A stretch of 25,659 nucleotides of DNA from Propionibacteriaceae bacterium UBA5174. Its GTDB lineage: Bacteria > Actinomycetota > Actinomycetes > Propionibacteriales > Propionibacteriaceae. The number at the start of each line of letters is the position of its first letter. Positions within the stretch are counted from its first letter, which is position 1. The DNA lies in assembly GCA_002413345.1 (NCBI GenBank), contig DHWU01000023.1:6979-32637 (forward strand), in the 5' to 3' direction. This document shows, one piece after another, positions 1 to 7,549 of this stretch. The position numbers were made by a program, and so were the translations under genes. The notes under the pieces were generated by a model that did no database searches, was not told where the DNA came from, and was given only the letters and a program-made list of their open reading frames with translations.

Positions 1-794
1 TCGCCATTCCGCACGGCGGCGGTGGGCCTGGAGTTGGGCCCGTTGCAGTGAAGTCCCATCTGGCGCCTTACCTGCCAAATCACCCGCTGTCGGCCGCCGC
101 TGGGCCCCAGAGCTCCTATGGTCCGGTGGCTGCTGGGCCGTTCGGATCGGCCGGAGTACTGCCAATTTCTTGGGCCTACATTGCGTTGATGGGGGCCGAC
201 GGGCTGAAGGCTTCGGCCAGCGGCGCGATCTTGGCTGCCAACTACGTCGCAAAGCGACTGGGGGATTACTACCCGGTGCTTTACACCGGGCCCAGCGGGT
301 TAGTGGCCCATGAATGCATCATCGATCTTCGAGAAATCACCAAGGCTGCCGGGCTGAGTGTGGACGATGTCGCCAAGCGACTGATCGACTACGGCTTCCA
401 TGCCCCGACGATGAGTTTCCCGGTTGCGGGCACGCTGATGATCGAGCCAACCGAGTCCGAATCAAAGGCCGAACTTGACCGCTTCTGCGACGCGATGATC
501 GGCATTCGCGCCGAAATTAGGCAGGTCGCGGACGGAGTGTGGCCAGCCGAAGACAACCCCTTGCACCATGCGCCGCACCCAGCCAGCCGGGTGTTAGCCG
601 ATGAATGGGACCATGCCTACCCCCGCAGCTTGGCTGCGTTCCCCGACGGAGAGCGCCGCGGCCCGATCGGTTCAGGCGGGCGCGACAAGTATTGGCCGCC
701 GGTGGGTCGGATCGAGGGAGCCTACGGCGACCGCAACCTGGTGTGTACCTGCGGACCGGTGAGCGATTATGCCGCCAAGGAGGAACAGGAGTAG
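1..794 (+). CDS. gcvP: Glycine dehydrogenase (decarboxylating), P-protein, C-terminal part; 5' end outside window
   Basis: This is the PLP-dependent P-protein of the glycine cleavage system. It decarboxylates glycine and passes the aminomethyl group to lipoylated GcvH. The reading frame is open from base 3 and begins with the glycine-rich stretch IPHGGGGPGVGP, which in this family directly follows the PLP-binding lysine of the N-L-H-K-T-F motif. That lysine is therefore expected just left of the window. About 263 C-terminal residues are visible, including the family-typical segments around HECIIDLR, DYGFHAPTMSFPV and GTLMIEPTESE. The GTG at 48 is an internal codon, not a start, because conserved family sequence lies upstream of it. 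The stop at 792-794 is 4 nt before the next gene's ATG, which suggests co-transcription with the BrkB-like gene. Truncation is by the window edge only. Confidence 0.96.
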   Translation, partial: AIPHGGGGPGVGPVAVKSHLAPYLPNHPLSAAAGPQSSYGPVAAGPFGSAGVLPISWAYIALMGADGLKASASGAILAANYVAKRLGDYYPVLYTGPSGLVAHECIIDLREITKAAGLSVDDVAKRLIDYGFHAPTMSFPVAGTLMIEPTESESKAELDRFCDAMIGIRAEIRQVADGVWPAEDNPLHHAPHPASRVLADEWDHAYPRSLAAFPDGERRGPIGSGGRDKYWPPVGRIEGAYGDRNLVCTCGPVSDYAAKEEQE

Positions 795-798
795 TCCT

Positions 799-1878
799 AT
801 GCAGCAGTGGTGGGAACAGCTTCGCCAGCATCGGCTAGTGGCCCACGCGTTGCGTGCCCTAGACCGGTTCAACGTTCGCGGTGGCGGCCAGTTTGCGGCG
901 GCGATCTCCTACTTCTCGGTGCTTTCCTTGGTGCCGATCCTGATGCTCGCCTTTTCCGGGCTGGGCTTGGCCTTGACTGTCTTCTATCCCGGGTCGCTGG
1001 GCTTTCTCGAAGGCTGGTTAGGGGACAACCTGCAGGCCTATGGCGATCTGGGACAGACTCTGCGGACGGTGGTTGCCGGTGCGCTAAGCAACTGGGCCGC
1101 GATCGGCTTGGCCGGCCTGGCGATCGCCCTGTGGAGCGGTGCCACCTGGATCGGCAATTTGAAGCGGGCGTCCCAGGCCCTAATGCGGCACGACTACGAC
1201 AACCCGCCTAAGGCGCTGTCACTGCCGTTGGATTTGCTGGTCAACTTCGGGGCGCTCCTAGTGCTTTTTGTCGGGGTCGTTCTTACCTGGGCCGCCACGT
1301 TGGCCGCGACCAGCTTGGTCGCTGAGGTCGGCAGCTGGGTTGGCCTCGCCGACGGCATCGGTGCGGGGATCCTGGTCGGTGGAGTCAGCATGGTGGCGTC
1401 GGTGGCGGCGGGCACCTTGTTGTTCTGGTGGATGTTCCACTGGTTCGCACTCACCCCGATTCGCCCGAAGCTGTTGTGGATCGGCGCTCTGGTAGGTGCG
1501 GCTGGCTTGGTGTTGCTGCAAGCGATGGCTGGCTATCTGATCGCGATGTTCTCGAAGAATCTTTCGGCTTCGTTGTTCGGGCCGGTGATCGTATTGATGC
1601 TGTTTATGAACCTCTTCGCCACCCTGATTTTGTATGTGGCGGCCTGGCTGGCTACGGCGGATGTAAGCGTCCCCGAATTGACCGAGCCTGAAGTGGCTGA
1701 GAGGTCCGAATCAGCTGAAGCAACACCGGGACAGTCGGTGGTTTCCAGCGAAGTGGCGCAAAGGTCGATGGGTGTCGGGCTGGTCGCGGGCTACACCGTT
1801 GGTGCGGCCACCGGCCTGGGCCTGGGTGCGTTGATCGCCTCCACCGTCGCCCGAATTGGCCGCCGCAAGGGTGATTGA
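799..1878 (+). CDS. YihY/BrkB-family inner-membrane protein
   Basis: The 359-residue protein belongs by overall pattern to the YihY/virulence factor BrkB family. The hallmark is an N-terminal region of the type 'GGGQFAAAISYFSVLSLVPI', followed by about six hydrophobic membrane segments spread to about residue 285. The C-terminal tail holds a Glu/Ser-rich linker (about residues 290-325) and one more hydrophobic glycine-rich segment. The molecular function of the family is unsettled; older labels as ribonuclease BN were withdrawn for this type. I chose ATG 799 because CAGGAG sits 7 nt upstream; an in-frame ATG at 769 would overlap gcvP by 26 bases. The gene follows gcvP closely on the same strand and faces the phosphofructokinase gene. 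Confidence 0.88.
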   Translation: MQQWWEQLRQHRLVAHALRALDRFNVRGGGQFAAAISYFSVLSLVPILMLAFSGLGLALTVFYPGSLGFLEGWLGDNLQAYGDLGQTLRTVVAGALSNWAAIGLAGLAIALWSGATWIGNLKRASQALMRHDYDNPPKALSLPLDLLVNFGALLVLFVGVVLTWAATLAATSLVAEVGSWVGLADGIGAGILVGGVSMVASVAAGTLLFWWMFHWFALTPIRPKLLWIGALVGAAGLVLLQAMAGYLIAMFSKNLSASLFGPVIVLMLFMNLFATLILYVAAWLATADVSVPELTEPEVAERSESAEATPGQSVVSSEVAQRSMGVGLVAGYTVGAATGLGLGALIASTVARIGRRKGD

Positions 1879-1889
1879 AGACGGCAAAA

Positions 1890-1920
1890 GACGCGCCGAC
1901 AGCGGGGCCAGCGACGCGTC
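1890..1920. terminator. Possible weak hairpin between convergent genes
   Basis: GACGCG at 1890-1895 and CGCGTC at 1915-1920 can pair across a 19-nt GC-rich loop, between the convergent stops at 1878 and 1935. There is no T-run on either side, so a terminator role is only a guess from position. Confidence 0.25.
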
Positions 1921-1934
1921 AGTTGCAGAGGTGA

Positions 1935-3161
1935 TTAGTGCTCGGCCGGCGGTGCGGGCACAGGATGAGGCTGGCCGATGGTGTCTAGTAGGGCCAAGTA
2001 CCAGTCTTCGCTGATGTCGAACGGCTTGCCGCCCTTGATTCGGGCAAAGTCGATCACGCTGAGCACCTCGCCAGCCTCTTCGTCGTGGCCCACAACGCCC
2101 GGCGTGCCAGCTAGCGCCGAATCGACGGCCAGATCAACCATCGACTTGATTAGTGCCCGATCAAAAGCGTTAGCCGGAGCTGAGCGGGAGAAGTAGCCAG
2201 ACTTTTGCACCAGCACCTTCTGAGCATTGAGCATCTCGGCGAACTGCTTGCCGAACCATTCCCCGGGGTTGATCCGCTCCAAGCGAATATGGCCGAAAGC
2301 GTCGCGAGCGACCTCTTGGCCTTCGCGCTCCATTTCGGCGACGATATCGGCGATGCCAGCACCCTCAGACAAGAAGATGTTTACGCATCCTGCTTCGTCC
2401 ATCACCTTGTTCAGCCGTTTGGCTTCCTCGTCAATGTCCAAGGCGGCTTCGGGGACGAACACCGCGTGAACATCCCAGGCCTCCTGGCTCAAGCCGATCT
2501 CCGGCAGCCAGTCAACCGAATCGGTCCACTCGTGATACTTGCGGGCAGTGGCGGCAGTTAGCCAGCCGCAGTTGCGTCCCATTACTTCGTGAATCAGCAG
2601 AATCCGAGTGCCAGCATTGTGCTCGGCCATCACATTGCGGGCGAAGGTGGCGCCCATCTCGGCCGCGGTGTCGGCTCCCATCGATTGCCGGATTGGCACG
2701 ATGTCGTTGTCGATGGTCTTGGGTAGGCCCACCACGGTCAGGCCGTAGTCGTGCTCAGCCAGATAGGCGGCCAGATCGGCAGCGGTGGTGTTGGTGTCAT
2801 CGCCGCCGATGGTGTGGAGGACGTCAACTTCGTCGGCAATCAAACGTTCGGCAGCAACCTGAAGAGGATTCTCGCCTTCTCTGACTAAACCGCGACTGAC
2901 TAGGTCCTTAAGGTTTGTCAGCTTCACCCGGGAGTTGCCAATGGGGGAACCGCCGTACTCGTGCAGCAGGGCCGCCTTGGCCCGGACATCTGGAGTGACC
3001 CTCAAATAGTCGCCGGTCAACAGCCCCTGATACCCATTGCGGTAGGCAATGATCTCGATCTCGGGAGCCACCTCGGTGTATTGCTCGATCAGGGCACCGA
3101 TGGCAGATGACAGGCACGGGGCAAAACCGCCGGCAGTGAGGAGTGCAACTTTGTGGACCAT
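1935..3161 (-). CDS. Pyrophosphate-dependent 6-phosphofructokinase
   Basis: The 408-residue enzyme would phosphorylate fructose 6-phosphate to the 1,6-bisphosphate in the cytoplasm, using pyrophosphate instead of ATP, and the reaction is reversible. The phosphoryl-donor loop reads GGDDT (residues 119-123); in ATP enzymes the fourth position is Gly, and Asp there is the mark of PPi enzymes. The lysine of PKTIDND (residues 147-153) is the second PPi-type signature. The N-terminus KVALLTAGGFAPCLSS is the usual substrate-binding start. The length is close to the roughly 404-residue enzyme of Propionibacterium freudenreichii. An open frame extends up to 3521, but that extension overlaps the divergent TadE-like gene and has no family sequence. 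ATG 3161 (MVHKVALL) fits homologues; ATG 3179 is an alternative. The gene stands alone and is divergent from the TadE-like gene. Confidence 0.93.
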   Translation of the reverse strand: MVHKVALLTAGGFAPCLSSAIGALIEQYTEVAPEIEIIAYRNGYQGLLTGDYLRVTPDVRAKAALLHEYGGSPIGNSRVKLTNLKDLVSRGLVREGENPLQVAAERLIADEVDVLHTIGGDDTNTTAADLAAYLAEHDYGLTVVGLPKTIDNDIVPIRQSMGADTAAEMGATFARNVMAEHNAGTRILLIHEVMGRNCGWLTAATARKYHEWTDSVDWLPEIGLSQEAWDVHAVFVPEAALDIDEEAKRLNKVMDEAGCVNIFLSEGAGIADIVAEMEREGQEVARDAFGHIRLERINPGEWFGKQFAEMLNAQKVLVQKSGYFSRSAPANAFDRALIKSMVDLAVDSALAGTPGVVGHDEEAGEVLSVIDFARIKGGKPFDISEDWYLALLDTIGQPHPVPAPPAEH

Positions 3162-3204
3162 CTTCGGTATCCAATCCATGCTCGGTGCTGAGGACGCGCG
3201 CCCG

Positions 3205-3210
3205 AGTTTA
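3205..3210 (-). promoter_or_regulatory. Candidate -10 element for the PPi-phosphofructokinase gene
   Basis: On the minus strand this reads TAAACT (TAnnnT), about 44 nt upstream of ATG 3161. A TTGTCC that could serve as -35 lies about 20 nt further upstream, slightly too far for an ideal spacer. Inferred from pattern only. Confidence 0.3.
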
Positions 3211-3309
3211 CCGACGTGGAGCTCAGTTGTGGACAACGCTTGGCTTGAAACGTCACAGCATGCGCACAATGTCTGCATCCAGTCACCGATGCGGGGTAGG
3301 GGAGCGCTG

Positions 3310-3702
3310 ATGCCAAGCCAGCGAGGCATGTCGTTATCGCCATTTGTGGCGTTGATAGTGCCGGTATTGATGGTGGTGATCGGGTTGGTAGTGGACGGCG
3401 GTGCGCAGGTGGCGGCGTCCCGCCGCGCCGAACGGGTGGCCGCAGCTGCTGCGAGGGCAGCCTGTGACGACACTGCTCGGGCTCGGCTTTCTGGCGCGAC
3501 TGTGAACCCCAGCCAAGCCATTGCAGTGGCTCAACGAACCATCAGTGGGTCTGAAGGCGTCACCGGAGACGTGCAGGTGTCGTCAGGGCGCGTGGTGGTG
3601 CACACCAAGGTGGTCACCAAGACGATCTTGCTCAGTCTGGTGGGAATCGGTGAGCTGAGCGCCACCGGATCGGCCGAGGCCGCGCTGGTTGCTGATCGCT
3701 GA
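3310..3702 (+). CDS. TadE/TadG-like single-pass pseudopilin-type protein
   Basis: This 130-residue protein starts with QRGMSLSPFVALIVPVLMVV: a short polar N-terminus ending in RG, then one hydrophobic segment (about residues 8-30), then an Ala/Arg-rich stretch and a soluble tail. That layout is typical of TadE/TadG-like proteins that accompany Tad/Flp pilus systems or are secreted by them. Family assignment rests on architecture, not on a strict motif. I took ATG 3310, which has GGGGAG upstream; the open frame begins at 3049, but that extension would lie antisense to the phosphofructokinase start. No other tad assembly genes are adjacent; the only other pilus-like gene in the window is the Flp pilin at 7550-7705. 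The stop is 3 nt from the convergent C-S lyase gene. Confidence 0.7.
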   Translation: MPSQRGMSLSPFVALIVPVLMVVIGLVVDGGAQVAASRRAERVAAAAARAACDDTARARLSGATVNPSQAIAVAQRTISGSEGVTGDVQVSSGRVVVHTKVVTKTILLSLVGIGELSATGSAEAALVADR

Positions 3703-3705
3703 GCC

Positions 3706-4827
3706 TCACAGGCTGGCTGCCATTCGCGTAACCGCTTCGCGAACCAGTTCGGGAGAACACGCCAGATTGATCCGCACCCACTGTCGATGAGACTGCGCGA
3801 ACTGGATCCCAGAGGAGAAAGCCACCCGCCCGCGTTCTCGAAACTGGCGAGTTGGGTTGGCTAATCCCAAAGGTGTGCAGTCGAGCCAGGCAAGATAAGT
3901 GCCTTCGGCTGGCTGGTAGCTGAGCTGGGGGATCGTGACGGCCAACTCGTCTGCCAATAACCGCTTATTGGCCGCGATCTCCACCACCAGGTCGTCAACC
4001 CAGTCTTGGGCGTGGGTCAACGCGGCGGTGTGGGCCAAGTTGGCAAGGTGCGGCGTTGATTGCCCCGACACTGGCCCCTTGGCCAAGATCTCGGTCACTT
4101 CTGCTCCGGCAATGGTCAAGCCAGCTTTGAAACCGGCCAGATTCCACGCTTTGCCTGCCGAGGTCACCGTCACGGCACGTTCGCCGCCGGGGACGGTCTG
4201 GATCGGCACGAAGGTGGTGCCGGGATCAACCAAGCAGGCATGAATTTCATCCACGATGAGTTGCACACCAGCCTGATTGGCCAAGGTCATGACTTCGGTG
4301 AGCTCGGCGGCAGTATGCACCGCTCCCGTCGGGTTGTGCGGCGAGCAGAGCAGATAAGCCGCCGGTCGCTCAGTGCCGAATGCCTGCTCGATCGTGGCCA
4401 GATCCAGCCGTCCGGCAGCGGTGAGCGGGGCCTCGACTACCCGGCGTCCGTAGTTGCGGATGACTTCGCGAAATGGTGCGTACACCGGGGGATTGATCAC
4501 CACTGCATCGCCTGGCTCCGTGGTGGAGAGCAGCACCGAAATGATTGAGGACATCACGTCAGGGCCGCGACGGATCTGGGTGGACGGCGCAAGTTGCCAG
4601 TTCCATCGATTTGCCGCCATGGCGGCGAAGGCCTCGGCGTAGGCACTGCCGCAGGCGTAGCCGGTATCGCCTCGATCCAGTGCCTCGGCGACCACTTGGT
4701 GCACTGCCGGGTGCGTCCGGGTGTCCATTTCGGCTACCCACATCGGCAGGATGTCAGGATCGTAGAGTCGCCACTTCGCGCTCAAGCGGGTGCGAAGCTC
4801 TTCTAGGGGCACGGACAGAACAGACAT
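3706..4827 (-). CDS. PatB/MalY-type cystathionine beta-lyase (PLP-dependent C-S lyase)
   Basis: The 373-residue protein is a fold-type I aminotransferase-like enzyme of the MalY/PatB group, which cleaves cystathionine or related thioethers to a thiol, pyruvate and ammonia. Group signatures include LPMWVAEMD near the N-terminus, YACGSAYAEAF, the substrate loop NPPVYAPF, SPHNPTG, the PLP-stacking region VDEIHACLV, and the PLP lysine in SAGKAWNLAGFK. In sequence it is closer to MalY/PatB than to biosynthetic aspartate aminotransferases. I chose ATG 4827 (MSVLSVPLEELR) instead of 4866, because a TAnnnT hexamer ends 6 nt upstream and because 4866 would overlap the divergent gene's start codon. Substrate is not decidable from sequence; methionine biosynthesis or sulfur recycling would fit with the metX/metW genes elsewhere in the window. 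Confidence 0.88.
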   Translation of the reverse strand: MSVLSVPLEELRTRLSAKWRLYDPDILPMWVAEMDTRTHPAVHQVVAEALDRGDTGYACGSAYAEAFAAMAANRWNWQLAPSTQIRRGPDVMSSIISVLLSTTEPGDAVVINPPVYAPFREVIRNYGRRVVEAPLTAAGRLDLATIEQAFGTERPAAYLLCSPHNPTGAVHTAAELTEVMTLANQAGVQLIVDEIHACLVDPGTTFVPIQTVPGGERAVTVTSAGKAWNLAGFKAGLTIAGAEVTEILAKGPVSGQSTPHLANLAHTAALTHAQDWVDDLVVEIAANKRLLADELAVTIPQLSYQPAEGTYLAWLDCTPLGLANPTRQFRERGRVAFSSGIQFAQSHRQWVRINLACSPELVREAVTRMAASL

Positions 4828-4833
4828 GGCGAC

Positions 4834-4839
4834 ACCATA
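4834..4839 (-). promoter_or_regulatory. Candidate leaderless -10 element for the C-S lyase gene
   Basis: The minus strand reads TATGGT, ending 6 nt before ATG 4827, with no Shine-Dalgarno between. Transcription starting about 7 nt downstream would begin at the ATG itself. The same hexamer and spacing precede the MurA-like gene at 9396. Confidence 0.45.
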
Positions 4840-4851
4840 ACTGGGTGGGGC

Positions 4852-4857
4852 TAGGGT
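4852..4857 (+). promoter_or_regulatory. Candidate leaderless -10 element for the YciO-type gene
   Basis: TAGGGT ends 7 nt before ATG 4865. It lies only 12 nt from the oppositely oriented hexamer of the divergent C-S lyase gene, so the two promoters would overlap. Confidence 0.4.
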
Positions 4858-4864
4858 TGATTTC

Positions 4865-5488
4865 ATGGCTCGCTATTTCGATGTTCATCCTGACAATCCA
4901 CAGCCGAGGTCGTTGGCTCAAGTGGTCGATCTGGTCAACTCTGGTGCTTTGATTGCCTACCCGACCGACTCGGGCTACGCCCTAGGCTGCAAGCTGGGTA
5001 ACCGGGAAGGCCTGGATCGGATCCGGACGCTGCGGGGCCTGGACGAACATCACCATTTCACCTTGGTGTGTAGCGAATTCGCCCAGCTCGGTCGGTACGT
5101 CCAGATGGACAACGACGTGTTTCGGGCGGTCAAAGCCGCCACCCCCGGGCCGTACACCTTCATTCTGAAAGCCAGCCGGGAAGCGCCGCGGGCGATGTTG
5201 CATCCGAAGAAGAAGACTGTCGGCGTCCGACTTCCCGAGCACACCACCACTTTGGAGTTACTCAGGCTGCTGGGAGAGCCACTGATGAGTTCCACGCTGA
5301 TTCTGCCCGGCAGCACTGAACCGCTGACCGAAGGCTGGGTGGTCGAATCCGAGATCGGCAGTCAAGTGGACGCAGTGATTGATTCCGGTGATTGTGGCAT
5401 TGAGCCGACCACCATTGTCGATCTCAGCGAGGACGAATACCGAGTGGTCCGCAACGGCGCTGGGGACGCTTCGCCGTTCGAGAACTGA
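4865..5488 (+). CDS. YciO-type Sua5/YrdC-fold protein
   Basis: The 207-residue protein has the Sua5/YciO/YrdC fold that binds double-stranded RNA or nucleotides. Conserved elements are ALIAYPTDSGYALGC (about residues 28-42), the lysine/arginine-rich HPKKKTVGVRLP, and the later SSTLILPG and TTIVDLS segments. The TDSGYALGC wording and the absence of a C-terminal Sua5 domain point to the YciO branch and not to the essential TsaC/Sua5 threonylcarbamoyl-AMP synthase that makes t6A in tRNA. Biochemical activity of YciO proteins is poorly defined. The start is fixed by a candidate leaderless promoter; the ATG overlaps an antisense CAT that would be the alternative start of the divergent lyase gene. 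The downstream neighbour is convergent, 26 nt away. Confidence 0.88.
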   Translation: MARYFDVHPDNPQPRSLAQVVDLVNSGALIAYPTDSGYALGCKLGNREGLDRIRTLRGLDEHHHFTLVCSEFAQLGRYVQMDNDVFRAVKAATPGPYTFILKASREAPRAMLHPKKKTVGVRLPEHTTTLELLRLLGEPLMSSTLILPGSTEPLTEGWVVESEIGSQVDAVIDSGDCGIEPTTIVDLSEDEYRVVRNGAGDASPFEN

Positions 5489-5514
5489 CCGGACTATTGG
5501 GGGTAGCTGCTGGC

Positions 5515-6120
5515 CTACTGGGGTGGCTGTTGGGCAAGGGTTTCGAGTTCGGCGGCTAGGTTGGCGGCGGCGCGCGCCGACCAATGCTGGCGGGCATAGG
5601 GGCTGTGGAACAGCGGGTCGGCAGCCAACAAGCCACGCAGTTGTTCCAGGCGGAACGGGATCCAGGAATCACCTGGTTGTTCAAGGTGGAGTTCGGTGAC
5701 CGATCGCAGGTAGGTCCGTGGGTCCGCACCGAGGACGGCCAAGTCAGCGTCACAGACTCGGGCACCGGCCGCGTCGTCGGGGTCTGGCTGATGGCCTTCG
5801 GTGAGCCTAATTAGGCGGCACACTTCGTCAATTTCGGCAGTAGCCAACCGTGTGCTGCCCAACATGCCGGCTGCTAACTCGGCGGAACGGAGTTCATCCA
5901 GACCGGGCGTGTTGGTGTGAACCGCGTCGTGAAACCAGATCGCGAGTGTCTCGCTGCGCGTGCTGGAGCCGAGTTCGATCAGGGCGTCCAGGCAAGTCTG
6001 CAGATGGGTTGGCCCGTGGTAATGCCGGTCTGGCAGGTTCCACCGCTGGAGCAGGTATTGGCCGATCTCGGGGTGTTCTGGCAGCAGCGTTTGCCAGGCG
6101 GTGTACAGACTCTGGTTCAC
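5515..6120 (-). CDS. HD-domain metal-dependent phosphohydrolase
   Basis: The 201-residue protein resembles the 'predicted metal-dependent HD superfamily phosphohydrolase' group. It has RHYHGPTHL (residues 32-40), the HD pair in WFHDAVH (His64-Asp65) and a later VCDADLAVLG that supplies the final metal-ligand aspartate. Substrate is unknown; family relatives act on phosphorylated small molecules or nucleotides. The frame is open from 6156 (ATG), but I chose GTG 6120 because it overlaps the stop of the upstream membrane-protein gene as GTGA, a common sign of translational coupling, and because it places RHYH at the usual distance from the N-terminus. ATG 6144 is an alternative. It is the third gene of a minus-strand operon headed by the SatD-like gene. 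Confidence 0.8.
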   Translation of the reverse strand: MNQSLYTAWQTLLPEHPEIGQYLLQRWNLPDRHYHGPTHLQTCLDALIELGSSTRSETLAIWFHDAVHTNTPGLDELRSAELAAGMLGSTRLATAEIDEVCRLIRLTEGHQPDPDDAAGARVCDADLAVLGADPRTYLRSVTELHLEQPGDSWIPFRLEQLRGLLAADPLFHSPYARQHWSARAAANLAAELETLAQQPPQ

Positions 6121-6527
6121 CAGGTGCCGATCAGCCAAATGCATAGCCCTGCGCACCCAGCGGCGAAGAGCACGCTGGTGAAGGTGCCGATGATGAAGCG
6201 CTCGGCAGCCCCGGAGGTGGTGGATCGCAGTTCGGGGTATCGGGCGAGGCTCTTTACCGCCAGCACAATCGCTAGGCCTTCGGCGAAGCCGCTCAGCAGG
6301 CAGGCATAGATCGCCAACCGCTCAAGCATTCCGATCCACATTCCACCCCGCAGTAGTTGGCCCGCTTCAGCGATGGTGGCTGATTGAGTCGAACCCTTTT
6401 CGGCTGGGTTGCTGGCGTCGACACGCTTGAACAGCCAGCTGACTAGGGGATGTCCGCCAACCACAGCAAAGATGGCGAAGGTGACCACGAACAGGGCCTT
6501 CAGAGTTATGGCTAACGCTGGATCCAC
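6117..6527 (-). CDS. Small membrane protein of unknown function
   Basis: The 136-residue protein has three or four hydrophobic segments (about residues 5-30, 64-85, 84-98 and 110-134) separated by a polar loop (about 33-58). I do not recognise a named family. GTG 6527 is preceded by AAGGAGA at 5-nt spacing, and this Shine-Dalgarno overlaps the TAA stop of the SatD-like gene 9 nt upstream. The stop overlaps the GTG of the HD-domain gene. The tight packing indicates one transcriptional unit in which a SatD-like DNA-binding protein, a membrane protein and an HD hydrolase are made together. A membrane partner for one of them is possible but not shown. Confidence 0.72.
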   Translation of the reverse strand: MDPALAITLKALFVVTFAIFAVVGGHPLVSWLFKRVDASNPAEKGSTQSATIAEAGQLLRGGMWIGMLERLAIYACLLSGFAEGLAIVLAVKSLARYPELRSTTSGAAERFIIGTFTSVLFAAGCAGLCIWLIGTW

Positions 6528-6536
6528 GTTGTCTCC

Positions 6537-7175
6537 TTACTCGGTACTTGGAGTTTGCAGTCGAGACAGCAGCCTGACACACAAGACCCCACCTCGGCGC
6601 CCTTCTTCCCGGGCGGACGCGCTGAGCCGCTGGCTGATCGCAGACGGGCTCACGCCCAACTGGTTCGCAGCTTCAGTATTGGTCATTCCGGAATCGAGCA
6701 GGTCCACCAACTCCCAGCCTTGTGGGCTCCGCCGTGCCAACACTGTGCGCCACAGCCACAATGCGGTTTCGGCGTCGTTGGTAGCGGCTGTTAGATCGTA
6801 TTGGTGAGTACTGACACCGCCATCGACTCGTAGGGCGAGGCCGGTCGGGCTGCGTTTGGCGGCGATGATGGCCTCACGGGCACTCAGATAGGCCTTGCCC
6901 CGAGCCATTCGGGTGGAGGAGGGGAGTGGCGCCTCGACTTCGCCTAGGCCCATACCGATTCGCCAATGACCAAGCCGAGTAAGCCGCGAGATTGCCGCAA
7001 CTACTGCCTCTGGACGGGCGAGTAAAGCCTGGATCTCGTCCCCGGCGGTGCGCTCAAAGGGCAACACTGTGTCGATCTCGGTCAGTGCCGCCAGGGCGGC
7101 TGGGACCTTGTCATCGGACGATCTGCTGGCGACTTGGTCGGCAATAACGGCGACCATGAAGGGTGATGACTTCAT
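6537..7175 (-). CDS. SatD-like protein with C-terminal helix-turn-helix
   Basis: The 212-residue protein matches the SatD family pattern: N-terminal MVAVIADQVASR, a central TAGDEIQALL and WRIGMGLGEVE, a SYxARG-like stretch (MARGKAYLSAREAI), and a C-terminal helix-turn-helix of the type NTEAANQLGVSPSAISQRL (about residues 165-185). SatD was named from an acid-tolerance operon in streptococci, but its biochemical role is unknown; regulation through DNA binding is inferred from the helix-turn-helix. ATG 7175 has TAACTT ending 6 nt upstream and no clear Shine-Dalgarno, so a leaderless transcript is likely. It heads the three-gene operon that continues with the membrane protein and HD hydrolase. 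Confidence 0.78.
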   Translation of the reverse strand: MKSSPFMVAVIADQVASRSSDDKVPAALAALTEIDTVLPFERTAGDEIQALLARPEAVVAAISRLTRLGHWRIGMGLGEVEAPLPSSTRMARGKAYLSAREAIIAAKRSPTGLALRVDGGVSTHQYDLTAATNDAETALWLWRTVLARRSPQGWELVDLLDSGMTNTEAANQLGVSPSAISQRLSASAREEGRRGGVLCVRLLSRLQTPSTE

Positions 7176-7181
7176 TTCCCA

Positions 7182-7187
7182 AAGTTA
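7182..7187 (-). promoter_or_regulatory. Candidate leaderless -10 element for the SatD-like operon
   Basis: The minus strand reads TAACTT ending 6 nt before ATG 7175. A second possible -10, CATAAT on the minus strand, lies about 20 nt further upstream (7202-7207) and would give a short leader. Confidence 0.42.
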
Positions 7188-7549
7188 AGCCATCTGGCTG
7201 AATTATGCAATGGGGGCGAAATTGCCGGCTCGGGCGAAGGGCCGGGTGGGCCGTTTGGTGGTCTGTTTGTTTCGGCACTCCAGCGCGCCTGAGCCAGGGC
7301 GAATCCGTCCGCAAAGCTGACTTGAGTGTGGGTGCGATGAGGGTGATTGGCGCGGTGATGCCATGAGTCAGGGGACCGACTCAGCCAGCCATAATGTCAT
7401 AATGTAGCTTATCGGACTGGCGTGTGGGGGATTCGGTGGGGGCCAGGGTGGGGTGCGTTTCAAGAAAGGCGCCAGTGCTTACGAGGTGCTTGCCAACGGC
7501 GGCGAGAACGCCTCGCCTTGGTTACGTGACTTGCGCGGTGTGTGAAGCC
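7188..7549. other. Gene-poor region of about 360 nt
   Basis: No convincing gene is visible between the SatD-like promoter and the end of the Flp pilin gene. Seen here are a tandem octamer CATAATGT (7390-7397 and 7398-7405), an imperfect dyad TGAGTC/GACTCA (7364-7369 and 7378-7383) just before it, and a 6-bp hairpin GGCGAG/CTCGCC (7501-7517) downstream of the pilin stop. The octamers contain CATAAT, a fair -10 on the plus strand, which would drive transcription antisense to the pilin gene. A short open frame (7424-7612) shows no family resemblance. Confidence 0.4.

Noticed and set aside
3228..3236. TTGTCCACA on the minus strand, identical to an actinobacterial DnaA box
   Set aside because: It is a single copy in a promoter region, with no cluster, AT-rich element or dnaA/dnaN nearby; it may just overlap a -35 element.
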